Below the pieces are notes generated by a model. The model was not told the DNA's origin, ran no database searches, and worked only from the letters and a program-made list of their open reading frames with translations. Shown here piece by piece: positions 50,670 to 60,031 of a DNA stretch of 64,000 nucleotides; position 1 is the first letter of the stretch, and every line of letters starts with the position of its first letter. Position numbers and translations under genes: made by a program. The stretch is from Paenibacillus puerhi (GTDB lineage: Bacteria; Bacillota; Bacilli; Paenibacillales; NBRC-103111), in contig NZ_WUWM01000024.1 of assembly GCF_009846885.1 (NCBI RefSeq), positions 52,468 to 116,467 on the forward strand, written 5' to 3'.

Positions 50670-52364
50670 ATGAAGGCAGGGATTGTAACAAAAGTGATTT
50701 CGATGGTGTTGATTGCTGTTCTGGTCAGCGTCGGTTCCATGATGGCGATCGGTTTTTTTGTGAACTACAGTCAAGTTGACGCGGCGGCCGGCGAGGAGCT
50801 GAACGGCTGCGCGAACATTACGTCGGGGCTTCTGACCAAGGAAGATATCCGGCAGCTTGGACAAGCGACGTCCGCCGAGCTCCAGGCCAAGGTGGATTGG
50901 ATCGTCGATCATAAGCCTATCTTCATGAATGCCGGAATTATCCGGACGGATGGCACGATACTGGTAGCGGATCAGCGTCTGCAAGCGCAAGGGTTGAAAG
51001 CCGGCGACAAGGTTGCTGTGGACGAAAACGCCATAGCGATGGTCCAGTCGATGAGGCATCCGGCGGCTTCGGACATTTATAGCTTCAACGGGGTGGAAAG
51101 AAAGACAGGCTATGCTCCGATTTTCGCGGACCATGATCCGTCAGGAGAGATTGTCGCTTTAATGACGGTGGATTTCAATGCGGATATCGTCTCCGCGCGT
51201 ACCTGGGAGATGCTGCGCTATACGTTGATGACCGGGGGGATTTTTCCTATTCTATCGGCGGTCGCCGCGTTCTTCGTCATCCGCCGGATGATCCGGCCGA
51301 TCGAGACCATCAGCTTGCGGGTAAAGGAAATTGCCGACGGGGACCTGCAGGGCATGCCGATCCGGGAGGAAAGCCGGGATGAGCTGGGCGCTCTCGCTCA
51401 GGCCGTTAACCGCATGACCGTGAATCTGCGCGCTATCGTCACGAGTATTCAGGAGACGAGCCGGACGGTGACGGGTACGACGGAGTCGCTGGCTTGCGAT
51501 GCAGACCGTTCGCTCGATGCGGTTCATGAGATGAAGTCGGCTGTCCAGCAGATTGCTTCCGGGGCTCAGCTGCAGGAGAAAAGCACCCGGGACAGCGCGC
51601 TGGCTATGGAAGAGATCGCGTTAGGCGTAAACCGGATCGCAGCCTCGTCGGTCAGCGTAACGGAGTTAATGCAGGATACGCTCGGACAGGCCCATAGGGG
51701 CGGCGAAGCCTTGTCTCGCGTCCGGCAGCGGATGGATGGCATCGGTGCAAGCGTAGAGAGCAGCTCCGCGATAGCGGAAGAGCTGAAGGAGCGGTCCGGA
51801 CAGATCGAGCATATCGTTCAGATCATGAAGGATGTGGCCCATCAGACGAATCTGCTGGCGCTCAATGCTTCCATCGAGGCGTCCCGGGCGGGCGAGCAGG
51901 GGCGTGGCTTCGCGGTCGTGGCGGCAGAGATCCGCAAGCTGGCCGAGCAGTCGCGCGGCTCGTCCGAGCAGGTGACGGAGCTGATCGAGTCGATTCGGGA
52001 TCAGATCGGCCAGTTGGATGAGGCGATGGTTCGGGAAACAAGCGAGGTTGCGTCGGGCCGGGTGGTCGTGGAGGAGCTGGCGGAGGCCTTCCTCCGCATC
52101 GTTCGGCAAGCCGAGCATACGCATGATCAGATTACCGACATCTCGGCCGTATCCGAGGAAATCTCCGCCGGCACGCAGCAGGTAGCCTCTTCCGTGCAGG
52201 AGATGGCGGCGATCGCTGCCCGTTCAGCAGCGGAATCCGACAGTGTCGCACAGCTGGCCATCGGGCAGCTGGAGGTGCTGGAGCAGATGACGGAGGGCGC
52301 CCACCGGATCGAGCGGATGAATCTGGAGCTGACGGAAGCAGCGAGCCGGTTCAGGCTGTCCTGA
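50670..52364 (+). CDS. Methyl-accepting chemotaxis protein with extracytoplasmic PAS/Cache-like domain
   Basis: 564 residues. The first membrane segment is residues 8-30. The sensor region contains [17 protein letters not shown] and [19 protein letters not shown], a single Cache/PAS-like fold. A second membrane segment lies near 187-208, followed by HAMP ([20 protein letters not shown]) and a signalling hairpin with tip [20 protein letters not shown]. It has no signal for secretion beyond the first helix. The ligand is unknown. The ATG follows AAAAAAGGCGGGCATCC, a modest site. A strong promoter for argS begins 17 bases after its stop. Confidence 0.92.
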   Translation: MKAGIVTKVISMVLIAVLVSVGSMMAIGFFVNYSQVDAAAGEELNGCANITSGLLTKEDIRQLGQATSAELQAKVDWIVDHKPIFMNAGIIRTDGTILVADQRLQAQGLKAGDKVAVDENAIAMVQSMRHPAASDIYSFNGVERKTGYAPIFADHDPSGEIVALMTVDFNADIVSARTWEMLRYTLMTGGIFPILSAVAAFFVIRRMIRPIETISLRVKEIADGDLQGMPIREESRDELGALAQAVNRMTVNLRAIVTSIQETSRTVTGTTESLACDADRSLDAVHEMKSAVQQIASGAQLQEKSTRDSALAMEEIALGVNRIAASSVSVTELMQDTLGQAHRGGEALSRVRQRMDGIGASVESSSAIAEELKERSGQIEHIVQIMKDVAHQTNLLALNASIEASRAGEQGRGFAVVAAEIRKLAEQSRGSSEQVTELIESIRDQIGQLDEAMVRETSEVASGRVVVEELAEAFLRIVRQAEHTHDQITDISAVSEEISAGTQQVASSVQEMAAIAARSAAESDSVAQLAIGQLEVLEQMTEGAHRIERMNLELTEAASRFRLS

Positions 52365-52380
52365 CGGATAGCCTAACGGC

Positions 52381-52409
52381 TTGACTCGATTTTATCGCCT
52401 CGATATAAT
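52381..52409 (+). promoter_or_regulatory. Strong promoter for argS
   Basis: TTGACT (52381-52386), 17-base spacer, perfect TATAAT (52404-52409). The predicted leader to the argS start is about 120 bases and contains a perfect 8-bp hairpin (GGCACCCC 52464-52471 with GGGGTGCC 52476-52483). Confidence 0.88.
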
Positions 52410-52536
52410 GGGAGATATGTGAAATTTCGACCGGGTCACTATGCCCCATACGGTGGCAGTGGAGGCACCCCAACAGGGGTGCCTTGTCGTATTCGGGGCT
52501 TGGCGGAGCTGTATAGACGGAAAGGGGTTCAACAGG

Positions 52537-54255
52537 ATGAATTATAAGCAATGGCTGGCGGAACAGACCGTATCCCGGCTTGAGGGACTGAAGGCGGAGG
52601 AACTGGCGGATTGGATCGAATATCCGCCGAATCCGGAGATGGGCGATTTGTCGCTCCCCTGCTTTAAGCTGAGCAAGCAGCTGCGCAAGTCTCCCCAGCA
52701 GATCGCGGAGGGGCTGGCTCAGGGCTGGGAGGAGCATGCGCTGGTAGAGCGTGTGGAGGCCGTCTCCGGGTACTTGAATGTGTTCCTGAACAAATCCGCG
52801 TATGCTGCGGAGGTAGTAGGGGAAGTGCTTGCGGAAGGCGAACGGTTCGGCTCCCGGAATATCGGACAGGGACGGAGCATTGTCATCGACTATTCGTCGC
52901 CGAACATTGCCAAGACGTTCCATATCGGACACTTGAGGTCCACGGTGATCGGCGGCGCGTTGTATCGGATATTTAATTTCCTCGGCTACCGGAGCGTCGG
53001 CATCAACCATCTGGGCGATTGGGGCACCCAGTTCGGCAAGCTGATCGTCGCTTATAAGCTGTGGGGGGATGACGCGGCTGTGGAGGCCGACGGGATCGAC
53101 GAACTGCAGCGGATCTATGTGAAGTTCCACGACGAGGCCGATGTACGTCCCGAGCTGGAGGACGAGGCGCGCGCCTGGTTTGTGAAGCTGGAGCAGGGCG
53201 ACGCGGAAGCGACCAAGCTGTGGCATTGGTTCGTGGAAATCAGCGTGAAGGAATTTCACAAGATGTACGATCTGCTGGGGGTCAAGTTCGATTCCTATGC
53301 GGGGGAGAGCTTCTACAATGACAAGATGGCTCCCGTGCTGGACATGCTGAAGCAGAAGGCGCTGCTGGAAGAGGACGAAGGGGCGCTGCTCGTCAAGCTG
53401 GAGGACTATAACATGCCTCCCGCGCTTATGGTCAAGAAGGACGGCGGCACGCTGTATCATACGCGCGACGTGACGGCGGCTATCTACCGCAAGAACACGT
53501 ATGACTTCGAGAAGGCGGTATACGTCACCGATGCCGGCCAAAGCCTGCACTTCCAGCAGTGGTTCAAGGTCATCGAGCTGATGGGCTACGACTGGGCGAA
53601 GCAGCTTGTCCATGTGCCGTTCGGCAAGGTCAGCCTGGAAGGCGCCAAGCTGTCGACGCGAAAGGGCAATGTCATTAACCTTGAGGAGCTGTTGACCAAG
53701 GCTATTGAGAAGACGCGGGAAATTATCGAAGAGAAGAATCCCGAGCTGGAAGACAAGGACGAGGTGGCCCGCCAGGTAGGGGTAGGAGCGATCGTGTTCA
53801 ACGATCTGAGCAACAATCGGGTCAAGGATATCGTCTTCTCGTGGGATGATGCCTTGAACTTCGAAGGCGAAACCGGACCTTACGTCCAGTACGCCCACGC
53901 GCGCGCCTGCAGCATCCTCCGCCGGGCAGCGGCGGGCCATGACGCGGCAGACGGCGCTGCCGCGCCTGAGCTCGGTCTGTTGACCGACACGGCGGAGCAG
54001 GGCTTGGTGCGTGAACTGTACATGTTCCGGGAACGGGTCGTGCAGGCGATGGAGAAGCTGGAGCCGTCCATCGTCAGCCGGTATCTGATCGACCTGGCAC
54101 AGGCGTTCAACCGCTTCTACCGCGAATGTCCAATATTGAGATCGGATGTACAGGCGGACGTTAAAGCAGCGCGCTTGGCGCTGGTGAAGGCGACGACGAT
54201 CGTACTGACGAACGGTCTCGCTCTGATCGGCCTGGAAGCGCCGGAGAAGATGTAG
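52537..54255 (+). CDS. argS: Arginyl-tRNA synthetase
   Basis: 572-residue class I synthetase that charges tRNA-Arg. It has an N-terminal Add1 domain, the HIGH motif at residues 129-132 (TFHIGHLRSTVIGGAL), the KMSKS-equivalent LSTRKGNVINL, and the C-terminal DALRG anticodon-binding domain (YVQYAHARACSILRRA). ATG 52537 is supported by AAAGGGG. An upstream frame extension lies in the leader hairpin region and is rejected. Essential cytoplasmic enzyme with its own promoter and terminator. Confidence 0.97.
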   Translation: MNYKQWLAEQTVSRLEGLKAEELADWIEYPPNPEMGDLSLPCFKLSKQLRKSPQQIAEGLAQGWEEHALVERVEAVSGYLNVFLNKSAYAAEVVGEVLAEGERFGSRNIGQGRSIVIDYSSPNIAKTFHIGHLRSTVIGGALYRIFNFLGYRSVGINHLGDWGTQFGKLIVAYKLWGDDAAVEADGIDELQRIYVKFHDEADVRPELEDEARAWFVKLEQGDAEATKLWHWFVEISVKEFHKMYDLLGVKFDSYAGESFYNDKMAPVLDMLKQKALLEEDEGALLVKLEDYNMPPALMVKKDGGTLYHTRDVTAAIYRKNTYDFEKAVYVTDAGQSLHFQQWFKVIELMGYDWAKQLVHVPFGKVSLEGAKLSTRKGNVINLEELLTKAIEKTREIIEEKNPELEDKDEVARQVGVGAIVFNDLSNNRVKDIVFSWDDALNFEGETGPYVQYAHARACSILRRAAAGHDAADGAAAPELGLLTDTAEQGLVRELYMFRERVVQAMEKLEPSIVSRYLIDLAQAFNRFYRECPILRSDVQADVKAARLALVKATTIVLTNGLALIGLEAPEKM

Positions 54256-54272
54256 CCGGCAATTAACAGAGG

Positions 54273-54320
54273 AGCCTTCATTCGGCAAACGCGAAAGCGG
54301 CGGTCGAATGAAGGCTCTTT
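54273..54320 (+). terminator. Terminator after argS
   Basis: AGCCTTCATTCG (54273-54284) pairs with CGAATGAAGGCT (54305-54316), followed by CTTT; a smaller CGC/GCG hairpin lies in the loop. Confidence 0.85.
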
Positions 54321-54514
54321 GTCGCGGCAGCATCGCGGGAGGGGCTCGCCACGTTAGGGTCTCGGAATCCCGGAAGCCTGCCAACCGGGAGGTATCTCCG
54401 CAGCGAGCTTGCGCTTTGCCTCGTTCCCGTGCCTCGATCCCATGTTTGTCCTGCTGCCGACCTGTCGATACTTATACTTATCGATACTATTACGGTAAAG
54501 GAGGGGCTGGCCGT

Positions 54515-54724
54515 ATGGGAAAAGGCGACGAACTCGTCAAGTATGTGACCGAGCGAGTGGTCCGATATATGGATACGCCGAAGGAAGTCCGGAGGCAGGT
54601 CAGGGCAGGGCGCAAGGAATCAAGGGAGCACTGGGAGGTGCGCTGGTTCGGCATGCTGCCGCTAGCTATCAGGATGTGGAGCAATCGCTTGGTGAGAAGG
54701 AAGGACCGTGCAGGAGACCGTTAA
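54515..54724 (+). CDS. yqzE: YqzE family protein
   Basis: 69 residues. The family core is evident: YVTERVVRYMDTPKEVRRQV, then a basic stretch RKESREHWEVRWFGMLPLAI. In Bacillus, yqzE lies at the end of the comG competence operon, next to yqzG, yqhG and yqhH. Here the same neighbours follow but the comG genes are not in the window. The ATG follows AAAGGAGGGG. Function unknown. Confidence 0.88.
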   Translation: MGKGDELVKYVTERVVRYMDTPKEVRRQVRAGRKESREHWEVRWFGMLPLAIRMWSNRLVRRKDRAGDR

Positions 54725-54785
54725 TTCAGCCCCGCGTCTTCGTCCAGATGTGGGCTTGCCCCAAGCTTCGATAAATAAAAAAAAG

Positions 54786-54870
54786 GAAAAGCTTCTCGTA
54801 CCCGAGTCTCGCCATGCCGTACTGTAAAGGACGGGGCAAGCCTCCAAGGAACGCGGGAAGCTTTTCTATA
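54786..54870. terminator. Possible bidirectional terminator between yqzE and the secreted-protein gene
   Basis: GAAAAGCTTC (54786-54795) and GAAGCTTTTC (54857-54866) are perfect inverted repeats, but 61 bases separate them, so this is weaker evidence than for the other terminators. Confidence 0.4.
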
Positions 54871-54897
54871 TAGGGAAGTGAGGAGAAAAACCGTCGG

Positions 54898-55860
54898 TTA
54901 AGGGTAAAAATGGCCTAGACGCGTGAGGGCGTCCAGTGGAAGAAAGCGGTCGTCGTCCTGGGCGAACTGGACAAACCGGTCGCCGCCGGACCACTCCTGA
55001 TAGCCGGCTACGGCAAGCGGGACGGTAACTTCGCCGTTGTACAGCTCGGCGGCAAAGACAGGTGGCGTTCCCGCCTTGATCCGGGACTGCAGCGCTTCGA
55101 AAGCGCCGTCTCCGGCTATCGGGCTCCCCTTTACCCAGGAAAGTCTGGCATAAGGGTCGGCCGGATACGTATGGCTTGCTTGACTTATTTTATGCTGAGA
55201 GGTGGTTTTAGTGAACGTTTTCAAGGAAGTTTCCGGCTCGGGGAACCGGTCCTCCGACATGAACGGAAGCTCTTCGCCGGTCTTGGCATCGAGATACCAG
55301 ACCCGGTCGGCCTGCTCGACCGTAACCTTCCATACGGCCTGCAGCGGATTATAATAATAGGGCTCAGCCCGATAAGGGTACTCGATGAGTTCGAGCCGTA
55401 CCAGACTTCGGTACAGCGTTTGCTGGCTGAACAGCGGGAAGCTGCCCTTGCCGTATTCCGTCAGCCGATAACCGTCCCTCTCGCTCGCATGAACGATCAG
55501 GTAGCCGATCTCTTGGGTCCCGGAGCGGAGCAAAATGACCCACCCGTGTGACCCGGGTCCGAGCGGCTGGCTTGTCCACTCGGCTTGTGTCCACCCTTCG
55601 AAGCCCGGCTGTTTGGACAATTCGGCGATAAAGCCGGTAACCGCCTTCTGGAGCTCGGTGTCCCGAGAAGCCGTAGCGGCGGCAGCAGGCAGGTAGCCGG
55701 GATCGGACGCGGGCGCAGACTTGCCGGCTGCAGCTATAGGCAGCTGGACCTCGGCGGTTTCCGTTGCGGTGTGGACCGCGGACGTATCGGGCGCCGGTCC
55801 GAGGACAAGCAAGCTTGCTCCGAGAGCGGCGGATACCAGGAATAACGCTAGCTTTTTCAT
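54898..55860 (-). CDS. Secreted protein of unknown function
   Basis: 320 residues. The N-terminal signal peptide (MKKLALFLVSAALGASLLVL) lacks a lipobox. An Ala/Thr-rich stretch of about 45 residues follows, then a globular region with PepSY-like strands (AVWKVTVEQADRVWYLDAKT) and several Trp/Tyr-rich segments. The ATG has AGGTGA 6 bases upstream. It sits where Bacillus has the small secreted yqzG, between yqzE and yqhG, but is much larger. I do not assign a family. Confidence 0.75.
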   Translation of the reverse strand: MKKLALFLVSAALGASLLVLGPAPDTSAVHTATETAEVQLPIAAAGKSAPASDPGYLPAAAATASRDTELQKAVTGFIAELSKQPGFEGWTQAEWTSQPLGPGSHGWVILLRSGTQEIGYLIVHASERDGYRLTEYGKGSFPLFSQQTLYRSLVRLELIEYPYRAEPYYYNPLQAVWKVTVEQADRVWYLDAKTGEELPFMSEDRFPEPETSLKTFTKTTSQHKISQASHTYPADPYARLSWVKGSPIAGDGAFEALQSRIKAGTPPVFAAELYNGEVTVPLAVAGYQEWSGGDRFVQFAQDDDRFLPLDALTRLGHFYP

Positions 55861-56026
55861 CTACATTCACCTGCTTCACCTTGGAGTCGGTGCATATCGC
55901 CTCGACCTGCGCCGCAAGAGCGAATATGCCTTCATTGTACAAGCTATGCCGGGAAAAGTTTGTTAGAACCTGTAGACGGCCGGAAAATACTTTCCCCGTA
56001 AAACTGCTAGAGTTCGCGCGGGTTCG

Positions 56027-57031
56027 TCAGGAGAGCTGCCGGTTCGATGCCGTGACGTGGAACAATCCGCAGTTGATGGCGGATATTTGGATGCGCGGCC
56101 GGTGCTGCCAGTCCACTTCCTGTGTCCGGCGCTCGAACTGGGCTTCGATCCCGGCTCTCGCTTCGGGCTCGGAGGCTTTGAGCAGCGCTTCATAATAGTC
56201 GCGCACCCGGTTGTGCTCCTCGCGCAGCCGGACATTGGCATGATCCGCCCAGCTGTGATCGTACCGGGACAGCTTTTGCTCCATGTGCTGTTCGAGAAAA
56301 AGAACGGCCCGCGGCAAAGTCAGCTTGTCCGGCATGATATAGACGCGGGCGGGAAGCCGCGGCGTAAGTCTTCGCGAAGATACCCATTCCTGGAACTGCT
56401 CGCGGATCTCGCCGGTTTGCAGCTGGATGCCGATCGAGTGATATTCGCTTCGCTTCATATCGCAGGTCAGCTCGACCTTGTAATTCACGGCCAGCCACGT
56501 TTCGTAGGGCACGGTGGATTGGAGCTGGCCCGCTTGCGCCTGCGTCTGCGGAGCGGAGTAGGCTTCGAAGAGCCGGACGAATCGCCCCTTCGCCCGGACG
56601 GCAGCGAAAATTTGCTCCAGTCGGCGGCTGCCATACGTCAACTCGTCACGCGGGATTCGGGCGGTGTAGGTCGTAGGCACGAAGCCGAAATAGCGGCCAA
56701 GGATGCTGTCGCCCTGCGGCGGCTGTCCTGCGGCCGTCGCGACCTGAGGCGCCGATACGCGCGGATCGGCTTGCGGCCCGGGCTGCTGGGGCTGAGGATG
56801 CAGCTCCCGGTAGGTATCCGGGTCGAAGATGAACGTGCAGATCATCGTCTCCGGCGTTACGCCGGTCCGTTCGACGAAGCTCCAATAATACGGCCGGTGC
56901 GTCAGATCGCGGTCGGCTGACGGAGACAGCTTCACGGTGACATAGGCCGGGTGCTTCTCGATAATATCGCATTGCTCGGCCTCCAGATAGCGGAGGACGA
57001 ACGACTGGATCTGCGCGCTGCTCATGCTCAT
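56027..57031 (-). CDS. yqhG: YqhG family protein
   Basis: 334 residues, soluble. The N-terminus (FVLRYLEAEQCDIIEKHPAY) and RPYYWSFVERTGVTPETM match Bacillus YqhG. A Pro/Gln-rich insertion near residue 95 is specific to this protein. It overlaps the upstream yqhH gene (ATGA junction, GGGGAGGTG before it), so both are translated together. Function is unknown; the constant pairing with a SNF2-type helicase suggests a nucleic-acid role. Confidence 0.88.
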   Translation of the reverse strand: MSMSSAQIQSFVLRYLEAEQCDIIEKHPAYVTVKLSPSADRDLTHRPYYWSFVERTGVTPETMICTFIFDPDTYRELHPQPQQPGPQADPRVSAPQVATAAGQPPQGDSILGRYFGFVPTTYTARIPRDELTYGSRRLEQIFAAVRAKGRFVRLFEAYSAPQTQAQAGQLQSTVPYETWLAVNYKVELTCDMKRSEYHSIGIQLQTGEIREQFQEWVSSRRLTPRLPARVYIMPDKLTLPRAVLFLEQHMEQKLSRYDHSWADHANVRLREEHNRVRDYYEALLKASEPEARAGIEAQFERRTQEVDWQHRPRIQISAINCGLFHVTASNRQLS

Positions 57032-58863
57032 GGCCGCACCTCCCCGGCGCCGGGAAGCGGCTGAGGGACGGTTTGGCCGACCGCGCTGAGCAGGCTGGAG
57101 AAGGGCGACGCCTCCTCCGGACTGCCGTTATCCGGAGAGACGTACGCGGTGTCGCTGCGCAGCTGGGTGAACGATTCTCCCAGATTGTCGATCTGGCGGC
57201 GGATCTCGCTGGAGTCGCGGGCGGTCAGGATCACTTTAGCCAGATGGGATTCCAGCGACGTTTGCTGCTCGAGCCTCTCCAATATCGTATCCAGCTCGCC
57301 GATGACAAGCTCGAACATATTAATTTTCTCATGGAGCAGGGACAGGATATGCTCCTCGATCGTCCCTGTCGTAGACAGGTTGTAAATTTTCACATCCTGC
57401 TGCTGGCCGAGCCGGTGAACCCGTCCGATCCGCTGCTCGACCCGCATCGGGTTCCACGGCAGGTCGAAGTTGATCATATGGTGGCAGAACTGAAGATTGA
57501 TGCCTTCGCCTCCGGCCTCGGTGGCGATCAGCACCTGCGCGCGATTGCGGAACAGGTCCATCATCCAGTCCTTCTTGCCCCGGTTCATGCCTCCCCGATA
57601 AGGGACGGCCGTAATTTTGCGGTCGCGCAGATACTGCAGCAAGTATTCCTGGGATGCCCGGTATTCCGTGAAAATGATGACCTTATCCTGAATCGATTGG
57701 ATCAGCTCCAGAACCTTTTCCGCTTTGGTATTCGCTTTAATGCCGCGGATAAATTCGACGAGCTCCCAGATCCGGGGGCGGACCGGGGAGTCCTCTTCTG
57801 TCTTCTTAAACATATTCACAAGCGTAATAAACACGGCGTCCCGGCTGGAGCAAACCTCGCGCTGCAAGGTAACGAGCGACAGCGCGCTGCTCAGATCGCC
57901 CCCCGATTCCTCATACCGCGTGCGGACGAAGCTGGTCACGCCATCGTAGAGCGCCTGCTCCTCGGGGGACAGCTGCAGCGGAATGTTGCGGACGATTCGT
58001 TTCGTGAAGGATACATTGCCGTCGCTGCGCCGATTTCGGATCATGACCTTGCCGAGCTCCTGCTGAAGCAGCTCTTCGTTTTTCGGCACGCGTTTGTCGA
58101 CTACATAATTGGCCTGGAAGCTCGTCTGCCCGCCGAGCTGTCCCGGCTTTAGCAGCGTGATCAGGTTGTACAGCTCCTTGAGATCGTTCTGTACGGGGGT
58201 TGCGGTCAGCAGCAGGCAATATTTTTTGCGCAGGTCGAGTACGAACTGATAATTGGTCGTTTTCTTGTTCTTCAGCTTATGGGCCTCATCGATAATCAGC
58301 ATATCGTATTCCTGGTCCATGACGATGCTGCGGTGAGGGTCGCGCTTGGCCGTATCCATAGAGGCGACGATGATATCTTGCTGGGCCCACATATATTCTT
58401 TTTTCTGCGCGACGGCCGGGATACCGAACTTCTGATTCAGCTCCCGCACCCATTGCAGCACCAGCGAAGCGGGAACCAGGATCAGTACCTTGCGGACCAG
58501 TCCGCGGATCATATATTCCTTCAGGATGAGCCCGGCCTCGATCGTCTTGCCGAGTCCGACCTCGTCGGCCAGGATAGCCCTTCCCCGCATCTCGGTCAAC
58601 ACTTTGCGGGCGGTGCCGATCTGATGCTCCATAGGAACGAGATTCGGGAGATGGGAGAGACACAGCAGCTCGTCGAACGAGCCGATCATGCCGGAGACTT
58701 CGGCCTCGCAGGCGAGACGAAACATCGTCCAGTCGTCCCAGGGTCCGTTTTTTTGGGCACGGGTATGCAGCTCTTCGAACCATTCCCGTTCAAAATGCAG
58801 CTCGACATGCTCGTTCAGCGGGCGTACGTGCTCTTTGCGTTCGGTCTTGTGCATGGTAGACAC
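57028..58863 (-). CDS. yqhH: SNF2/RapA-type DEAD/DEAH helicase YqhH
   Basis: 611-residue superfamily 2 translocase. Motif I is DEVGLGKTIEAGLIL, motif II IIDEAHKLKN, motif III LLLTATPVQND, motif V TEAGGEGINLQFCHHMINFD and motif VI QRIGRVHRLGQQQDVKIYN. It lacks the long N-terminal extension of RapA. The GTG at 58863 is 3 bases after AAGGAGCGA; an in-frame ATG at 58854 is the alternative. By family it remodels nucleic acid-protein or transcription complexes. It forms an operon with yqhG. Confidence 0.92.
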   Translation of the reverse strand: MSTMHKTERKEHVRPLNEHVELHFEREWFEELHTRAQKNGPWDDWTMFRLACEAEVSGMIGSFDELLCLSHLPNLVPMEHQIGTARKVLTEMRGRAILADEVGLGKTIEAGLILKEYMIRGLVRKVLILVPASLVLQWVRELNQKFGIPAVAQKKEYMWAQQDIIVASMDTAKRDPHRSIVMDQEYDMLIIDEAHKLKNKKTTNYQFVLDLRKKYCLLLTATPVQNDLKELYNLITLLKPGQLGGQTSFQANYVVDKRVPKNEELLQQELGKVMIRNRRSDGNVSFTKRIVRNIPLQLSPEEQALYDGVTSFVRTRYEESGGDLSSALSLVTLQREVCSSRDAVFITLVNMFKKTEEDSPVRPRIWELVEFIRGIKANTKAEKVLELIQSIQDKVIIFTEYRASQEYLLQYLRDRKITAVPYRGGMNRGKKDWMMDLFRNRAQVLIATEAGGEGINLQFCHHMINFDLPWNPMRVEQRIGRVHRLGQQQDVKIYNLSTTGTIEEHILSLLHEKINMFELVIGELDTILERLEQQTSLESHLAKVILTARDSSEIRRQIDNLGESFTQLRSDTAYVSPDNGSPEEASPFSSLLSAVGQTVPQPLPGAGEVRP

Positions 58864-59071
58864 TCGCTCCTTTTCATCGGCGCATGCGGTTAGTAGATTT
58901 ACTTATGCCGGGGCTAGCGGCCCGGGATTATGAGGCATGGAGGCGGCCCGATGCCCAGAGTTAGTAATTAGTATGCACGGATCGGCGCTCTTTCAAACGG
59001 AAGCCGGATGCTTTATGATGAAGGATAGCGTCTATCGGACGCATACCCTAAAAGATGAGCTGGAGATGGAT

Positions 59072-59926
59072 ATGGATATGGAACAGAAGGAATGGAGATG
59101 GATCCGGTCGGGCGCAGGCGACCCGGCCTATAATATGGCAGTGGACGAGGCCATTCTTACGGCGCACAGCGAGGGCTTGTCTCCGCCGACCGTCAGGTTC
59201 TACGGCTGGTCGCCGGCGACGCTGTCGATCGGTTACTTCCAGAAGGCCAAGGATGAGATCGACTTCAAAGCCGTGGAACGCGAAGGCTACGGCTTCGTCC
59301 GCCGGGCGACGGGCGGGCGGGCGGTGCTGCATGACCGCGAGCTGACGTACAGCATGATCGTAGCCGAGAGCTATCCGGGGATACCGAGCAGCGTGACGGA
59401 GGCTTACCGGGTGCTTAGCCAAGGCTTGCTGCTGGGCTTCCGGCGATTGGGTCTGGCAGCGGATATGGTGCAGCTGGCCAGTCCCGAGGAGCAGGAGAAA
59501 TATGCTTCGATGGGCTCGGCTGCCTGCTTCGACTCGCCTTCGTGGTACGAGCTGGTCGTAGAGGGCCGGAAGATCGCTGGCAGCGCGCAGACCCGGGCGA
59601 AAGGGGTCGTGCTTCAGCACGGCTCGATATTGCTCGATCTGGATGCGGATGCCTTGTTCGATCTGCTGCTGCTCGGTAGCGACCGGATCAAGGAGCGGAT
59701 GAAGCAGCAGTTTCTGCGCAAGGCGATCGCGATCAATGACCTGCTGCGGGCGGCCGGGCGCGAGCCGGTAGGCTTGGCGGAGGTAGAGAAAGCGTTCGAG
59801 ACAGGCATCGCCGAAGGGTTGAATGTACGTCTCGTGCCGGGCGAGCTGACCGACTATGAGCGCGAGCTGACCGAGAAGCTGATAGCGGAGAAGTATGGCA
59901 ATGCCGAATGGAACTTGCGGAGGTAA
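59072..59926 (+). CDS. lipM: Octanoyl-[GcvH]:protein N-octanoyltransferase LipM
   Basis: 284 residues; transfers octanoate from acyl carrier protein to GcvH in lipoate synthesis. Matches Bacillus LipM: RFYGWSPATLSIGYFQKA, RRATGGRAVLHDRELTYS, the catalytic Cys in AACFDSPSWYELV and the Lys in EGRKIAGSAQTRAKGV. Three in-frame ATGs (59066, 59072, 59078) are close together; 59072 is best placed 6 bases after AGCTGGAG. In Bacillus the gene (yqhM) also lies a few genes from yqhG/yqhH, so synteny supports the call. Confidence 0.94.
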   Translation: MDMEQKEWRWIRSGAGDPAYNMAVDEAILTAHSEGLSPPTVRFYGWSPATLSIGYFQKAKDEIDFKAVEREGYGFVRRATGGRAVLHDRELTYSMIVAESYPGIPSSVTEAYRVLSQGLLLGFRRLGLAADMVQLASPEEQEKYASMGSAACFDSPSWYELVVEGRKIAGSAQTRAKGVVLQHGSILLDLDADALFDLLLLGSDRIKERMKQQFLRKAIAINDLLRAAGREPVGLAEVEKAFETGIAEGLNVRLVPGELTDYERELTEKLIAEKYGNAEWNLRR

Positions 59927-59976
59927 GTAAGTGAGGCCGGGATGTCGAAGGGCTAGTCGAAGGGCTTGGGGAAAGG

Positions 59977-60013
59977 CAGAGGACCGTCCGTTTTCCTAGC
60001 GGACGGTCCTCTG
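59977..60013. terminator. Bidirectional terminator between lipM and the D-amino-acid transaminase gene
   Basis: CAGAGGACCGTCCG (59977-59990) pairs with CGGACGGTCCTCTG (60000-60013), with a 9-base loop. Confidence 0.92.
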
Positions 60014-60031
60014 CGTACTCAGAGTTAGGGT

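Noticed and set aside
52410..52536. T-box leader before argS
   Set aside because: A GGTGGC-like stretch and a hairpin are there, but the leader after the strong promoter is far too short and lacks the T-box specifier stem and the full antiterminator sequence.
52351..54384. A 677-codon open frame on the minus strand over argS
   Set aside because: The forward strand encodes a complete ArgS with all class I motifs. The reverse frame is a codon-bias shadow without recognisable domains.
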